From: Pseudovibrio ascidiaceicola
Lineage (GTDB): Bacteria; Pseudomonadota; Alphaproteobacteria; Rhizobiales; Stappiaceae
Direction: 5' to 3'
Length of the DNA: 64,000 nucleotides
Assembly: GCF_900114245.1 (NCBI RefSeq)
Contig: NZ_FOSK01000004.1
Span: 310,001-374,000, forward strand
Each line of letters opens with the position of its first letter. The stretch's first letter is position 1. Below the pieces are notes generated by a model. The model was not told the DNA's origin and made no database searches. It saw only the letters and a list, made by a program, of their open reading frames with translations. The translations under genes were made by a program, and so were the position numbers. Shown piece by piece: positions 17,656-26,848 of this stretch.

Positions 17656-17729
17656 GAGTTCTTGGCTCCAAGCACTCCAAAGCAAAGCTTTATCGCAAGA
17701 TGTTACACGTTATAAATCAGAATATTAGC

Positions 17730-18389
17730 TTAGTTCTCTTCACCATTACGCTGTAGGCGAACCTGCGTGTGCAGGTGGATTTGCTCGGGGGTTAACCGCA
17801 GGAGGATTTGGCTGTCTTTCCATTGGTGCAGGGCGGCGCCGGTGTTGGAGGTTTCTATGCGGTAGTGGCGGCCTCCTTGGCGGGCGTACCAATCTATGCG
17901 GTCTTTGTTGAACCATTTGTTGGTTTTCACCGGATGCAGCATGGTGAGGTTGCCGGGGTAGTCGGCGAGGAGCAGGTCTATGGCGTTGGCAGCGCTGGTT
18001 TCTTCAGCAACGCGATGAACTTCGCAAATCTGCGGTTTTTTAATGGTGGCAAAACGTTTGCCGACGTGGGCATACTCGTTGAAGTGCGCCATGCTTTCAT
18101 TTTGTGGCAAATAATCGAACACCACGATGGCACCATCACAGATGGATGAGAAGTAGAAGGACTTGTTGGTGTATTGGAGCGTGACCCGTTGCGGTTGGTT
18201 GGCAATTTTGCGCTGAACGGTGTTGCCACTTCCTGTCAGATACTCATCACCCCGTTTCTTTTGCAGAGCAAGGCCAAGGCCGATCAGGTAGTCATCATCA
18301 AGAAAGCGCGCGGGTATGGACCTGTGCGGCCTCCTGTTTGAAGCGGCTGGCTGGCCAGAAAATACATTCCTCCCGAAGCTGGTATCCAT
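17730..18389 (-). CDS. Hypothetical protein
   Basis: A 219-residue soluble protein of no family I recognise. It has a basic N-terminus, a central beta-rich region (RVTLQYTNKSFYFSSICDGAIVVFDYLP) and a His/Arg-rich C-terminal part. A GGGGAA Shine-Dalgarno 6 nt before the ATG at 18389 supports the start. It is transcribed leftward with no close operon partner. Confidence 0.55.
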   Translation of the reverse strand: MDTSFGRNVFSGQPAASNRRPHRSIPARFLDDDYLIGLGLALQKKRGDEYLTGSGNTVQRKIANQPQRVTLQYTNKSFYFSSICDGAIVVFDYLPQNESMAHFNEYAHVGKRFATIKKPQICEVHRVAEETSAANAIDLLLADYPGNLTMLHPVKTNKWFNKDRIDWYARQGGRHYRIETSNTGAALHQWKDSQILLRLTPEQIHLHTQVRLQRNGEEN

Positions 18390-18525
18390 GTCTGTTCCCC
18401 GTCACCACAAGTGGTCAATGTTTCAAACGTGGAACAATTCCTAGGCAAAAGCAGTCCTTCAAATGCCTCAGATGGATAGTCTCAGGTCACATCTAATGGG
18501 ATGGATCTCAGGGTTTCCCTGGATC

Positions 18526-19020
18526 TCAACCGTCGTCTTCCTCTTTCTGGTTCACGAAGATTAAGCCCAGAAACGCGATGATGCTGATGTTGTAGGAGGT
18601 ATCTATGGCCCCTCTTCCGACTGGAGATTGCCATGCGAGGAACCATTCTCCCGCTCCTGTTACAAAGATGCCAAACCAGAGCAGGATGGCGATGCAAAAG
18701 CTGAAAGAGGTGATGGCTTTTGAGCGGTTGAATGAAGCGGCTGGCCTATGGATGCTAACCAGCATGCGCAGGCTACCCAGAACCAGCAGGAGAGCAATAA
18801 ACCCTTCAATGGCCAGAATAATGGTGAGGAAAGTTGGTGCCGTTTCCAATGGGAACACAGCGCGGAACTTGGGGCTGGTTGGGAAGGTGTCCACCATGGA
18901 AATGACGGTTTCGATATACGCCAGATTGGCTGGCGCATCCTGATAATTATTGAAGCAGACCAAGGCAGCAAAGCCGCCGAACGCCAAGGAGACCAGAACT
19001 TTAATCAGTCGAAGAAGCAT
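18526..19020 (-). CDS. DUF2165-family integral membrane protein
   Basis: A 164-residue inner-membrane protein with four predicted helices: around residues 3-25 (LIKVLVSLAFGGFAALVCFNNY), 63-87, 104-125 and 140-158. Residues NNYQDAPANLAYIETVISMD-like (25-45) and the WQSPVGRGAIDTSYN loop before the last helix match the DUF2165 pattern. Function unknown. Transcribed in the same direction as the hydrolase at 19131, 110 bp downstream of its stop, so co-transcription is possible. Confidence 0.75.
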   Translation of the reverse strand: MLLRLIKVLVSLAFGGFAALVCFNNYQDAPANLAYIETVISMVDTFPTSPKFRAVFPLETAPTFLTIILAIEGFIALLLVLGSLRMLVSIHRPAASFNRSKAITSFSFCIAILLWFGIFVTGAGEWFLAWQSPVGRGAIDTSYNISIIAFLGLIFVNQKEEDDG

Positions 19021-19130
19021 GGGACTACCCGCTTTTTCGCCAGTAAAGCAGATTGCCGCTAAAGCGCGGTTAGGTGCTCTCTTCAGCTCTGGTCTTTTTC
19101 ATTTGCTCTCTGTTAATGGCACGGCGTGCT

Positions 19131-20030
19131 TCAGGTGATATCGAGAATTTCAGGCCAGAGGGCTGCATTTTGTCTGGTGAAGGCTTTCAGGTGCCCCACA
19201 TCCTTAAGCTCAAAGTCGTCTGGATTGAGCGTCTGGCGCGTGATCTCCGCCTCTTTGTAGAGCGGCTCCATGCGATCAATAGAGGCTTTTGGAGCGGTGT
19301 CGTCATCAGTGAAGCCGATGATCTTGATTGGGCCCTTGTAGGGATTTGGATTCATTTGCGGCAGAACGCTGCCGATATCGCTGGTGTAGAAGGTGGGTGA
19401 TGTACACCACTTGCGCCATTGCCAGTAGACGCCAGCAGGCATATCTGCGCCAAGGCCAAGCGCCTTGCCCGGCAGGTAGCCCTTTACGCGGGTTGCAACA
19501 GGCCCAAGCAGGAACCAGAACATAATCACCATGAAGAAGTAGGGCAGATGATGGTCGCGCCAGTAGACCTGACCGCAGGCCACTGTGGTGACCTTGTCAA
19601 CCTTATCCAGATTGCGATGGAAGGGCAGCATGAAGCCGCCGAGGGAATGTCCAATCACATGGGTCTTGGGTGTGCCTGCCAACTGCAGCAACGCATCAAA
19701 GGCGGCTTGCTGATCATAAAATCCCCAATCGGCCATGGTCGCTTTGGAGTTGCGCGGATGGATCTGCTTAGAGGCACCAAAGTCGCGATAGTCATAGGTG
19801 AGGCAGAGATGGCCCTGCTCCGCAACCCAGCGGGCAAACTTGGCATAAAACAACTGCGGTACACCGGTTGCCCCGTGAATGATGACTGAGGATTTTGGAT
19901 CGCCCACAGGCCAGTAGGCTTTGCCAATCAGTGTGGCACCCTCACTGGGAATTGTGATTGTTTCCACGCGCTGCTCACTTTCAGCCATCATTTCTTCCAG
20001 TTGCTTCATAGCGGTATCTTTTCCATTCAA
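19131..20030 (-). CDS. Alpha/beta hydrolase (COG4757-like)
   Basis: A 299-residue alpha/beta hydrolase with nucleophile elbow G-H-S-L-G (127-131, Ser129), a YDYRDFG strand at 79-85, an acid in GFTDDDTAP and a likely base in VGHLKAF. A hydrophobic lid-like segment (PYFFMVIMFWFLLG) lies between the nucleophile and the acid. Substrate unknown. Two starts are possible, the ATG at 20030 or the in-frame ATG at 20009 (MKQLEEMM); neither has a decisive ribosome-binding site. Likely upstream partner of the DUF2165 gene. Confidence 0.75.
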   Translation of the reverse strand: MNGKDTAMKQLEEMMAESEQRVETITIPSEGATLIGKAYWPVGDPKSSVIIHGATGVPQLFYAKFARWVAEQGHLCLTYDYRDFGASKQIHPRNSKATMADWGFYDQQAAFDALLQLAGTPKTHVIGHSLGGFMLPFHRNLDKVDKVTTVACGQVYWRDHHLPYFFMVIMFWFLLGPVATRVKGYLPGKALGLGADMPAGVYWQWRKWCTSPTFYTSDIGSVLPQMNPNPYKGPIKIIGFTDDDTAPKASIDRMEPLYKEAEITRQTLNPDDFELKDVGHLKAFTRQNAALWPEILDIT

Positions 20031-20191
20031 GATATCCGCATAGGATCATATATTAACGTATAGGTAAAGCTGGAAGGTAAAATAAACCGCTCTCTTTTAA
20101 GAGAAGGTTTCATGAGTTCATTCGCGTAAACACCGTGGTTTCAGAGCATGTTGCGTGGCTTATCAGGCGCTTGGGTCAGGTGAAACCTGCT

Positions 20192-21097
20192 TTATTGCAG
20201 TGCTTTCGCCAGCGCCTGTTGGATTGCCATAATTGATTCCTGCACCGATTTAGGCGGTAAAGTATCGTAGCTGTGTACAGCGTAGATCGGGGTTGGTTCA
20301 GGCTCTACCAGAGTAAGGAGAGGCAGGAGCGTTCCAGCCTTCAGATCCTGTGCAATTGCAATATCTGGCAGGAGTGCAACACCCAGAGCGTTTCGGGCAA
20401 AAGCTGCAATGGCTTCTATGGTGTTGGCTTTGACGGCAGACCTGAAGCTCACATCAATACTCTCTGCCCCTACCAGAGCCGGAAGGCGATGCCGGACCAC
20501 GGCAGGTTCTCGTGTATGCGCGATGTATGGCAGAGACTGCACCCACTGCCAGTAGATTGGATCGTCAAAGGCGGGCGCATTTTCCATCACAGCTGGCGCT
20601 GCACATAGAATATCGCGCAGGGAACCAATGCGGCGGGCCTGAAGAGTGCTATCAGGCAACTGGCCGACGCTGATGGCGACATCAATCCCTTCCGTAATCA
20701 GATTCAAGCGTTTGTCTTCTGCGATCACCGAAGGTTGGAGGTTCGGGAATTTCTCCTCCACAAGAGCCAGCGCGGGCGCGATAACGGGCGTGATGAAAGC
20801 ATGTGGGGCGGTGATGGTGATTGGACCTGATGGGACCGCACCAAAGCTCTCCATTTCAGTTTCTGCCTGCCGTGAGAGTGCAAGGATCTCTTTGCAGCGC
20901 TGGTAGTACCTCTCCCCTGCTGGCGTCAAAGACAAATGGCGCGTGGTGCGGATGGCGAGTTTTACATCCAGCTGTTGTTCCAGCCGTTTCAGGTTTTGAC
21001 TGACAGCGGACTTGGCTATGTTCAACTCATCCGCTGCACGGGTGATTGAGCCAGTTTCGACAACTGTGACGAAGGAGAGCGGGAGCGTTGAGAGCAT
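20192..21097 (-). CDS. LysR-family transcriptional regulator
   Basis: A 301-residue LysR regulator with its helix-turn-helix in ITRAADELNIAKSAVSQNLKRLE (about 18-40). It belongs to the CrgA/DmlR-like type with a PSGPITITAPHAF linker into the effector domain. Divergent from the secreted SnoaL-like gene at 21205; a perfect palindrome at 21105-21122 lies between them, so it probably controls that gene and the VOC gene that follows. Confidence 0.87.
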   Translation of the reverse strand: MLSTLPLSFVTVVETGSITRAADELNIAKSAVSQNLKRLEQQLDVKLAIRTTRHLSLTPAGERYYQRCKEILALSRQAETEMESFGAVPSGPITITAPHAFITPVIAPALALVEEKFPNLQPSVIAEDKRLNLITEGIDVAISVGQLPDSTLQARRIGSLRDILCAAPAVMENAPAFDDPIYWQWVQSLPYIAHTREPAVVRHRLPALVGAESIDVSFRSAVKANTIEAIAAFARNALGVALLPDIAIAQDLKAGTLLPLLTLVEPEPTPIYAVHSYDTLPPKSVQESIMAIQQALAKALQ

Positions 21098-21104
21098 TTT
21101 GTTC

Positions 21105-21122
21105 TCACTATATGAATAGTGA
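21105..21122. promoter_or_regulatory. Palindrome between divergent genes, candidate LysR operator
   Basis: TCACTAT-ATGA-ATAGTGA, a perfect 7-bp inverted repeat with a 4-bp centre, lies just upstream of the LysR start and 83 bp before the SnoaL-like start. Many DmlR-type regulators bind ATAGTG-like half sites near their own promoter; binding here is inferred. Confidence 0.55.
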
Positions 21123-21204
21123 TTTCAGAAATAGAGTGTTTTTCAAACAATGCAAGTGCGGCAAAAGACAGTCATCAACATCGCATCTGAACGGAGATCA
21201 CGTG

Positions 21205-21663
21205 ATGACTTTCATTAAATCTATCGCTCTCGCTGCTACTGTCGCAGTTGGATTGAGCGGACAAGCCATCGCTGACGAAGCTGGAAAGCTGGCAGAAGGT
21301 GAATACAAGCTCAACACCGCAGTTGCCACAGCAAGCCGTGCCTGGCGTGATGCCTTCAACGCAGGCGATGCAGCCGGTGCCGCAGCGCTTTATGAAGACG
21401 ATGCTGTGATGGTTGTGAAGCCATTTGGCACGTTCAAAGGACGTGAAGCGATTGAGGGCTTCTGGACAGACATCATCTCCAAGGGATTTGATGATGTGGT
21501 TTACAGCAATACCGTCACCACTGTTCTGGACCAGACCTCTGCCCGCGTTGCAGCCAACTGGAAAATGAACAACGCCCATGGCGTCATCACCAATGAGCTT
21601 TGGGTTTTGCAGCCAGATGGTCGTGCTTTGCTGCGTGAGGACCACTTCGAAATCGCTCAATAA
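21205..21663 (+). CDS. Exported SnoaL/DUF4440-like protein
   Basis: A 152-residue protein with a clear Sec signal peptide (MTFIKSIALAATVAVGLSGQAIA, cleavage before DE). It is followed by an NTF2-like cone fold typical of DUF4440/SnoaL: WRDAFNAGDAAGAAALYEDDAVMVVKPFG, then GREAIEGFW. Such proteins bind or isomerise small molecules; the ligand is unknown and it should act in the periplasm. The ATG at 21205 has GGAGATCACGTG in front; an upstream ATG in the same frame overlaps the LysR promoter. Likely first gene of a LysR-controlled pair with 21706. Confidence 0.8.
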   Translation: MTFIKSIALAATVAVGLSGQAIADEAGKLAEGEYKLNTAVATASRAWRDAFNAGDAAGAAALYEDDAVMVVKPFGTFKGREAIEGFWTDIISKGFDDVVYSNTVTTVLDQTSARVAANWKMNNAHGVITNELWVLQPDGRALLREDHFEIAQ

Positions 21664-21705
21664 ACAAACGTGTTTGCCTTGTGCCCTGATGAAGGACAGT
21701 CTGTT

Positions 21706-22449
21706 ATGACAAAGCTTGATACTCTTCGTTTGCGTGTCCGTGATGTGGCCGCTCTGAAACAGTTTTATTGCGATGTTTTAGGCATGTCCGATCAGGGTGA
21801 CGGGCGGATCGGGTATTCGGCGGCAGAGGTCGCACTGCAGTTTGTTGAGGCAGACACGCCTTACGCGCCTCAGCCCTCTGATCTTTACTGGAAGATCGCA
21901 CTCTCAGTTCCCAACATCGAGCTTGCCTGCGCGCAGCTTCGGGCACATGGTGTTTATGTTACAGGACCCCAGCAGTTTCGCGATGTTGGGTACCTTGCCA
22001 AATTCACAGATCCGGAAGGGTTTGTGGTTGAGCTGATTGACCATTGGTTTGAAGGCGACCGGCCTGATCTGGAGTTTGATGAGAGCCGTTTAGGCGGTGG
22101 CGCGCATCTGAGCCTTGTGACTCTACGCACCGGCGATATTGACGCGATTGAGCCCGATATTCTCAGTTGGGGAATGACCCCGCTCTCAGTTCAGTCCGTC
22201 GAGCCTTTTGGCTTCACACTCTACTTTTACGCCTTCACGAAAGAACAGCCTCCAAACCCTGACTTCTCCGCAATTGAGAACCGGACCTGGACTTATCAGC
22301 GGCCTTATACGGTTCTGGAAATTCAGCATGTTTCTGCTTTGGAGAGGGAGAGTTTGCCCAAGGTTGGTGCTGCAGGATATGGCGGCCTGATACTTGGCTC
22401 AGCCGGAGCACCTGTTCATTCTAAGCGGCTGATGATTACGGCAGGTTGA
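21706..22449 (+). CDS. Two-module VOC-family protein
   Basis: A 247-residue protein with two glyoxalase/VOC modules. The first (LDTLRLRVRDVAALKQFYCDVLGM to FTDPEGFVVELIDHW) keeps the usual C-terminal Glu ligand region. The second (GAHLSLVTLRTGDIDAIEPDILSWG onward) resembles extradiol-dioxygenase-like repeats. The substrate is unknown. The ATG at 21706 has an AAGGAC box 9 nt upstream. It starts 42 bp after the SnoaL-like stop, indicating co-transcription. Confidence 0.78.
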   Translation: MTKLDTLRLRVRDVAALKQFYCDVLGMSDQGDGRIGYSAAEVALQFVEADTPYAPQPSDLYWKIALSVPNIELACAQLRAHGVYVTGPQQFRDVGYLAKFTDPEGFVVELIDHWFEGDRPDLEFDESRLGGGAHLSLVTLRTGDIDAIEPDILSWGMTPLSVQSVEPFGFTLYFYAFTKEQPPNPDFSAIENRTWTYQRPYTVLEIQHVSALERESLPKVGAAGYGGLILGSAGAPVHSKRLMITAG

Positions 22450-22496
22450 GGCTGCGGCATCTCCCGTCCCTACGTGCGGACTGCCTGAAAACGAAG

Positions 22497-22543
22497 AAGG
22501 CGGCAGGGCTAGAGTCCCCCTATACCCTAGCTCTAGCCGCCTT
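22497..22543 (+). terminator. Hairpin after the VOC gene
   Basis: GGCTAGAG (22507-22514) pairs with CTCTAGCC (22531-22538), and the outer AAGGC pairs with GCCTT, giving a long bulged stem. It lies between the VOC stop and the convergent 45-aa gene. T tracts are weak, so terminator function is likely but unproved. Confidence 0.55.
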
Positions 22544-22620
22544 ATCGTTGTGAGGTGGTGCCGACTTCAAACCGTCCTTTAAAGTCAGCGCCTCACACTT
22601 CGACTGGATTTCTGTCTGAG

Positions 22621-22758
22621 TTATTTCTTGCTGAGATCAGCGTCCAAACCAGCGATCATGCCATCTGCAGGTTTATTTCGCGAAGCAAACTCAGAAACCA
22701 CAACCATTCCAAGAATCGCCAAGAATACGCAAATGAATAATATCAAGCCGAAAGTCAT
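22621..22758 (-). CDS. Small single-pass membrane protein, 45 aa
   Basis: A 45-residue peptide starting MTFGLILFICVFLAILGMVV and ending DADLSKK. One transmembrane helix (about 2-22) is followed by a polar tail of 23 residues. A textbook GGAGG Shine-Dalgarno lies 5-6 nt before the ATG at 22758, which makes a chance frame unlikely. No known family recognised. It has its own upstream AT-rich region and converges on the VOC gene across a hairpin. Function unknown; such peptides often modulate larger membrane complexes. Confidence 0.7.
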   Translation of the reverse strand: MTFGLILFICVFLAILGMVVVSEFASRNKPADGMIAGLDADLSKK

Positions 22759-23101
22759 AGTGCCTCCACTTCAATGACGAATGAAGCGTAGATAGCATTT
22801 TGACCTATGTCAATATGAATTTATAATTTGACTAATGTGAAATTTACTCATGGTCAGAAGCGATATTTCTTCACCATTTCATTTCGCATCGCACAACTTA
22901 GTATAATTATTTCTTTTATTATTCTTGATCATGAATTTTCTAGACTTGACCCCATCTTTACTCAATGTTGCAGTATATATACGTATATTACCTAAGTTAA
23001 ATCGATTTAGAAGCCGATTGAAAATCCGTCACTTTTGCAGCGCAGAAACTTGGGTTAAGCTCAGGCATCAGACAATCACCCTATTTTTCGGAGGTACTCT
23101 C
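22759..23101. other. AT-rich divergent promoter region
   Basis: A 343-bp AT-rich gap between the 45-aa gene (leftward) and the DUF2267 gene (rightward). It must contain both promoters. Open frames that cross it have no ribosome-binding sites. I see no hairpin or RNA gene I can support. Confidence 0.4.
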
Positions 23102-23590
23102 ATGCCCATGCCTCAGGAATATCAACTGGCTTCCCAACAGTACGAATCTTTCCTTCTGGATGCTCTGGAATCGATGGATCTGGTGACACGCAATCGGACG
23201 TATACCTGCGTGCAAGCCACCTTGCTGGCCTTTCGACATCGCCTGACTGCGGAGCAGGTTCTGCTCTTTGCGGATACGCTGCCAGCTGTTCTACGCGCGA
23301 TCTTCACAGCTGGCTGGAGCCGGGACGACTACAAGCCTGAATTCGGAACGATGGAAGATTGGGCAGCCGATGCGATGGCTTTGCGCAGGCTTCACAACTT
23401 CTCTGATGAGGAAACACCTGCACGGGTCGCAGAGGTCCTGCGCCGCCATGTTGACCTGCCCCACTTTAAGCAGGTGTTAGGCCAGATCGGCCCTGACGCA
23501 TTGCAGTTTTGGGGATTTGGTAGCTCGGTTGATGCAGAGACAAAGAAAGCTCTGCTTGCAGACGTTCCATCGCAAACCGGAGCGTTGTAA
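23102..23590 (+). CDS. DUF2267 protein
   Basis: A 162-residue protein matching DUF2267: a helical repeat FLLDALESMDLVTRNRTYTCVQATLLAFRHRLTAEQVLLFADTLPAVLRAIFTAGW, then a second, weaker repeat (RRLHNFSDEETPARVAEVLRRHVDLPHFKQVLGQI). Function unknown; members often occur with stress-response genes. The ATG at 23102 has GGAGG 7 nt upstream and is where homology starts; the longer upstream frame is not conserved-looking. Confidence 0.78.
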   Translation: MPMPQEYQLASQQYESFLLDALESMDLVTRNRTYTCVQATLLAFRHRLTAEQVLLFADTLPAVLRAIFTAGWSRDDYKPEFGTMEDWAADAMALRRLHNFSDEETPARVAEVLRRHVDLPHFKQVLGQIGPDALQFWGFGSSVDAETKKALLADVPSQTGAL

Positions 23591-23755
23591 AATCTGTGCT
23601 TTCTTCAGGGGCCCCGTTGACTGAAGGGGCTGGCTCAGGCAGGGAGGGAAAGCTCATGCCTCCTCCCCTTATTTTCCAAGAGGCTATGCACCTCTCTCAT
23701 TGCCCGCTCATTTTAGAGTGTCGTAAGGCGGAAAGCCGCGAAGGAAGTTCCAGCC

Positions 23756-24190
23756 ATGTTTATGAAGCGTTTCGCACTGTGTTTTGCTGGTTGTGTGTTG
23801 GCCACTGCCAGCAATGCGGAAGATGCCGCTAGCCCTGCCTATGACACTGCCTCAACCACAGCGGCTCAGAATGAGGTCGTCTCGACACAGCCGCACCATG
23901 TTGCCATCGGTGATATGAGCGTCTCCTGGCAAGAGAGGCCTTCGTTTCAGGATCAAACTGGCAGCACGCTAAGTCTGGTCGCCGTGACTTTTACTGAACT
24001 TGATCCTCAGACCCGCGCCCCCATCGCGTCACCAAGCTTGTCCGTGAACGAGAGATTGAAATTAGCAAAGACAGCGATTGAGCTCTGGCCCAGCTGCTCC
24101 TATTACGGCTACGATCCTGAAATCAATGTCATTGATGGGTTTCGATGGAAGGACCATGACAACATCATCGTTGTGCTGGCTGGCTGCTAA
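23756..24190 (+). CDS. Hypothetical secreted protein
   Basis: A 144-residue protein with a Sec signal peptide (MFMKRFALCFAGCVLATASNA, cleavage before ED) and a mature part of about 120 residues. The mature chain has two Cys, one near the middle of the tail (PSCSYYGYDPE) and one as the last residue, so a disulfide is possible. The start has GGAAG 9 nt upstream. No family recognised. It converges on the Cys-rich gene at 24215 with only 24 bp between stops. Confidence 0.55.
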   Translation: MFMKRFALCFAGCVLATASNAEDAASPAYDTASTTAAQNEVVSTQPHHVAIGDMSVSWQERPSFQDQTGSTLSLVAVTFTELDPQTRAPIASPSLSVNERLKLAKTAIELWPSCSYYGYDPEINVIDGFRWKDHDNIIVVLAGC

Positions 24191-24214
24191 GCGCCAGCCT
24201 GATGCACGTGCTGC

Positions 24215-25003
24215 TTATTTAAAGACGCAGCGGTTGATGGCCGGATCCTTACCGTCCAACTTTTTCGAGAGCAATGTAGCTACTCCCAGAGGCGCACCCA
24301 CCATGAGCTCAGTTCCCGTGGAATTGACTGATTTGACCGAACAGAGCTTGTCATGGAACGACTTATCGCAGCATGTGCCATCGGTGTTGCGATCACCGGG
24401 TGCACATAACCAGGGGCCTGCCATCTGAAAGCCTGCGGATGGGCTGGGCACTGCCGGACAGGAACAGATAATCTCATCGTCCTTGACCGCTCCGATACCC
24501 GGAAAATCCTTGCCTTGCGTGCTGTTAAAGCAGAAGCCACCATCACATTGGGCAGAGTAGCCAGCAGGCTCATCTTCGGTGTTGAGGCAACTGTAGGTTG
24601 CCATCGGAGGCCCTAGCTTTTCTGTTTCAGGATCATAATCAGCTTCCATCTGGCGCGGTGTGGTATACGTGCTTACCGTGAACCCATTATCAATACCGGC
24701 CTTCAGCAGATCACAGACATCCTTTTTCTCGCCGCCCTCTTCATAATGAAACGGAAGAGAAATACTCTGCTCATTCATCACATCGCATTTGCAATAGGCC
24801 ACGGTGTCGACGGTCCAGCATTTGGCTGTGGCGCATAGGGCAAACGTGTTGGGATCATCCTGAGATACCGGGCATTCCTTGAACAAGCTTGGATCCGTGC
24901 TCGTGTCCGCACTGGTATCGGCCTGAGCTAAGCTGCTGCTGAGCATGGAGAACGTGATTACGAGCCCCAGTGTTGCTAGTTGTGAAAGGGATTTCAGCGG
25001 CAT
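24215..25003 (-). CDS. Cysteine-rich secreted protein, unknown
   Basis: A 262-residue exported protein. After the signal peptide (cleavage near SSLAQA, about residue 28) the mature part holds 16 cysteines, many paired in short CxC, CC or Cx5C spacings (CATAKC, CKC, CSC, CC). This predicts a disulfide-rich periplasmic or extracellular protein, which is unusual for a proteobacterium. There is no transmembrane segment or recognised domain. It lies downstream of the sulfatase in the same direction, but whether they are co-transcribed is unclear. Confidence 0.6.
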   Translation of the reverse strand: MPLKSLSQLATLGLVITFSMLSSSLAQADTSADTSTDPSLFKECPVSQDDPNTFALCATAKCWTVDTVAYCKCDVMNEQSISLPFHYEEGGEKKDVCDLLKAGIDNGFTVSTYTTPRQMEADYDPETEKLGPPMATYSCLNTEDEPAGYSAQCDGGFCFNSTQGKDFPGIGAVKDDEIICSCPAVPSPSAGFQMAGPWLCAPGDRNTDGTCCDKSFHDKLCSVKSVNSTGTELMVGAPLGVATLLSKKLDGKDPAINRCVFK

Positions 25004-25108
25004 TTGTTATCTCCATTTTGCGCTGAACGGTTGCCATTTTACGGGCTAACAGTCAGTCGGGCTTATCTGCTTGCTTATGACGTCATGATTGAACGGTCAG
25101 AGTGTTCG

Positions 25109-26848
25109 TCAGCGCCGTAAAGGTCCGGGGCTGGAACTGTCTTCATTGTTCAAAGTATGGGGAAGCAGACGTTTCTTAAGGCGCTGTTCAACCAGCACTT
25201 GCTCCAGTGCGTGGCGGATCTCATCGGGCAAGGCCTTGCCGGCCAATGGCGAGGTCAGGTTATGCTCTTCCAGTGGATCTTCCGTCAGATTGTAACACTC
25301 ATACTCATCCGGAATGCCACGCGGTGTGGTGATGTTGTCCGGATTACTTGCACCGAGAAGGTTAGATACCGAAGATTGCATAAAACGATGGTTTTGCTGG
25401 GTGTAAAAGCGAGGATTGTCGAAGTAGCGCGTGTACTTCCACACAATATCTCCCGTTCGCTCAGGCAGTTTGGTAACGACAGTCTCCAAATGCTTGGGCT
25501 CAATGATGCTGTCGAATGCCAGTCCGGTAATCGCATTTGTCATCTGCGAACCTTCTTCGACACTGTCATCTGTCATAAAGTAAACGGGCTCATCAGCCAT
25601 TCTCTGGCGCTCAGTTATAAACTCTGACAGATCTCGCCCCACCAGAGGGCGCGCTTCACTGTGGGATCTCGCCAGTTCTTTTCTTGTGGCCTCGGCATCA
25701 ATGTCCGCCAGACTAAGGAGTGTTGGGAGAAGGTCTACATGTGAGGTCAGCAACTCAGACTGACGCGCTTCCGGAAACAGCACGGGGTTGGAAATTATGA
25801 AAGGGACATGCACGGTTTCCTGATAGGCATTGTACCACTTCTGATGCAAACCACCGTGAGCCCCCAGCATCTCTCCATGATCAGAGAGAAAAACAACGAC
25901 CGTGTTTTCCGCAAAACTGGTGTTTTGCAGGGTCTCATAGACCCGATCGATATGCTTGTTCACTTCTGCCATCAGAAAATAATAGAGCTGCCGATAGCTG
26001 TCATCATCAGGCTGCGGCAGGTACATGCGCGGATAGGTATAAACATAATCCTTCTGGCAACGAGGCTTGCTTTCTAATGACTCTCCAGCTGTTGGTGCCG
26101 GAGCCACAAAGGGCAGTTTGCCTTCGTTCTTTAACGCTTCGAAGTTTGGGAACCAGCTCGGAATGCCCGAAAATACGATGTCGTGCGGGTTCACAAAGGA
26201 GGAGACCAGCAAAAAGGGCTGCTCCTCACCCGACTGGGCTTTTTCATCGAGATCCAATAGTAAACGACAAACCTGATCGGCAAAGCCGGGGTCGCGGACA
26301 GTGCCATCATTGGCTTGATTTGAACCATGGGGCTCCGGACCAATCCAACCGGAAAAACCGTATTTGTCCAGACATTCGGCTTCTTCATAAAGCGCTATGC
26401 GTTCAGGATACGTAGTCCCATCGACAGCATTGCTCATCAATGCTGTTTGTGTACCGGGAACATCGATGTCCTCATTGGAAATATGCCACTTTCCGCGATA
26501 CCAGGTCTGATAGCCTGCCTGACGGAAGTAGTTGCCGAGGGTTGGCACCGTATCAGGTTCCAGCCAGAACATATTCTGATCATAAGAGGATTTGCCGATC
26601 CCCGGCGTCTGGCTGACACCATGTAATGAGGGGTACTGGCCAGTATAGATGCTAGTTCGGCTGGGAGCACAGGCTGTGGTTGCGGTGTGGTGGTTGAGAA
26701 ACTCCAACCCATGGCGACGCATTTTCCCCAGCGCAACACTGTTTTGCAACCGGTACTGTCTGGCACTGTCATTTTCATAGACCGGCGGAAAGCGCTCTTC
26801 ATCCGTCGTAATAATCAAGAAGTTGAGAGGCTTACCGTTAATTTTCAT
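25109..26848 (-). CDS. Sulfatase (type I, Cys-type formylglycine)
   Basis: A 579-residue sulfatase of the alkaline-phosphatase superfamily. The formylglycine motif is C-A-P-S-R (60-64), so Cys60 would be oxidised by a formylglycine-generating enzyme. Metal sites appear in TTDEERF (14-20) and later in LSDHGEMLGAHG. No signal peptide is seen, suggesting a cytosolic enzyme such as choline- or arylsulfatase; the substrate is not determinable. The start has AAGGAC in front. No sulfatase-maturase gene is nearby. Confidence 0.87.
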   Translation of the reverse strand: MKINGKPLNFLIITTDEERFPPVYENDSARQYRLQNSVALGKMRRHGLEFLNHHTATTACAPSRTSIYTGQYPSLHGVSQTPGIGKSSYDQNMFWLEPDTVPTLGNYFRQAGYQTWYRGKWHISNEDIDVPGTQTALMSNAVDGTTYPERIALYEEAECLDKYGFSGWIGPEPHGSNQANDGTVRDPGFADQVCRLLLDLDEKAQSGEEQPFLLVSSFVNPHDIVFSGIPSWFPNFEALKNEGKLPFVAPAPTAGESLESKPRCQKDYVYTYPRMYLPQPDDDSYRQLYYFLMAEVNKHIDRVYETLQNTSFAENTVVVFLSDHGEMLGAHGGLHQKWYNAYQETVHVPFIISNPVLFPEARQSELLTSHVDLLPTLLSLADIDAEATRKELARSHSEARPLVGRDLSEFITERQRMADEPVYFMTDDSVEEGSQMTNAITGLAFDSIIEPKHLETVVTKLPERTGDIVWKYTRYFDNPRFYTQQNHRFMQSSVSNLLGASNPDNITTPRGIPDEYECYNLTEDPLEEHNLTSPLAGKALPDEIRHALEQVLVEQRLKKRLLPHTLNNEDSSSPGPLRR

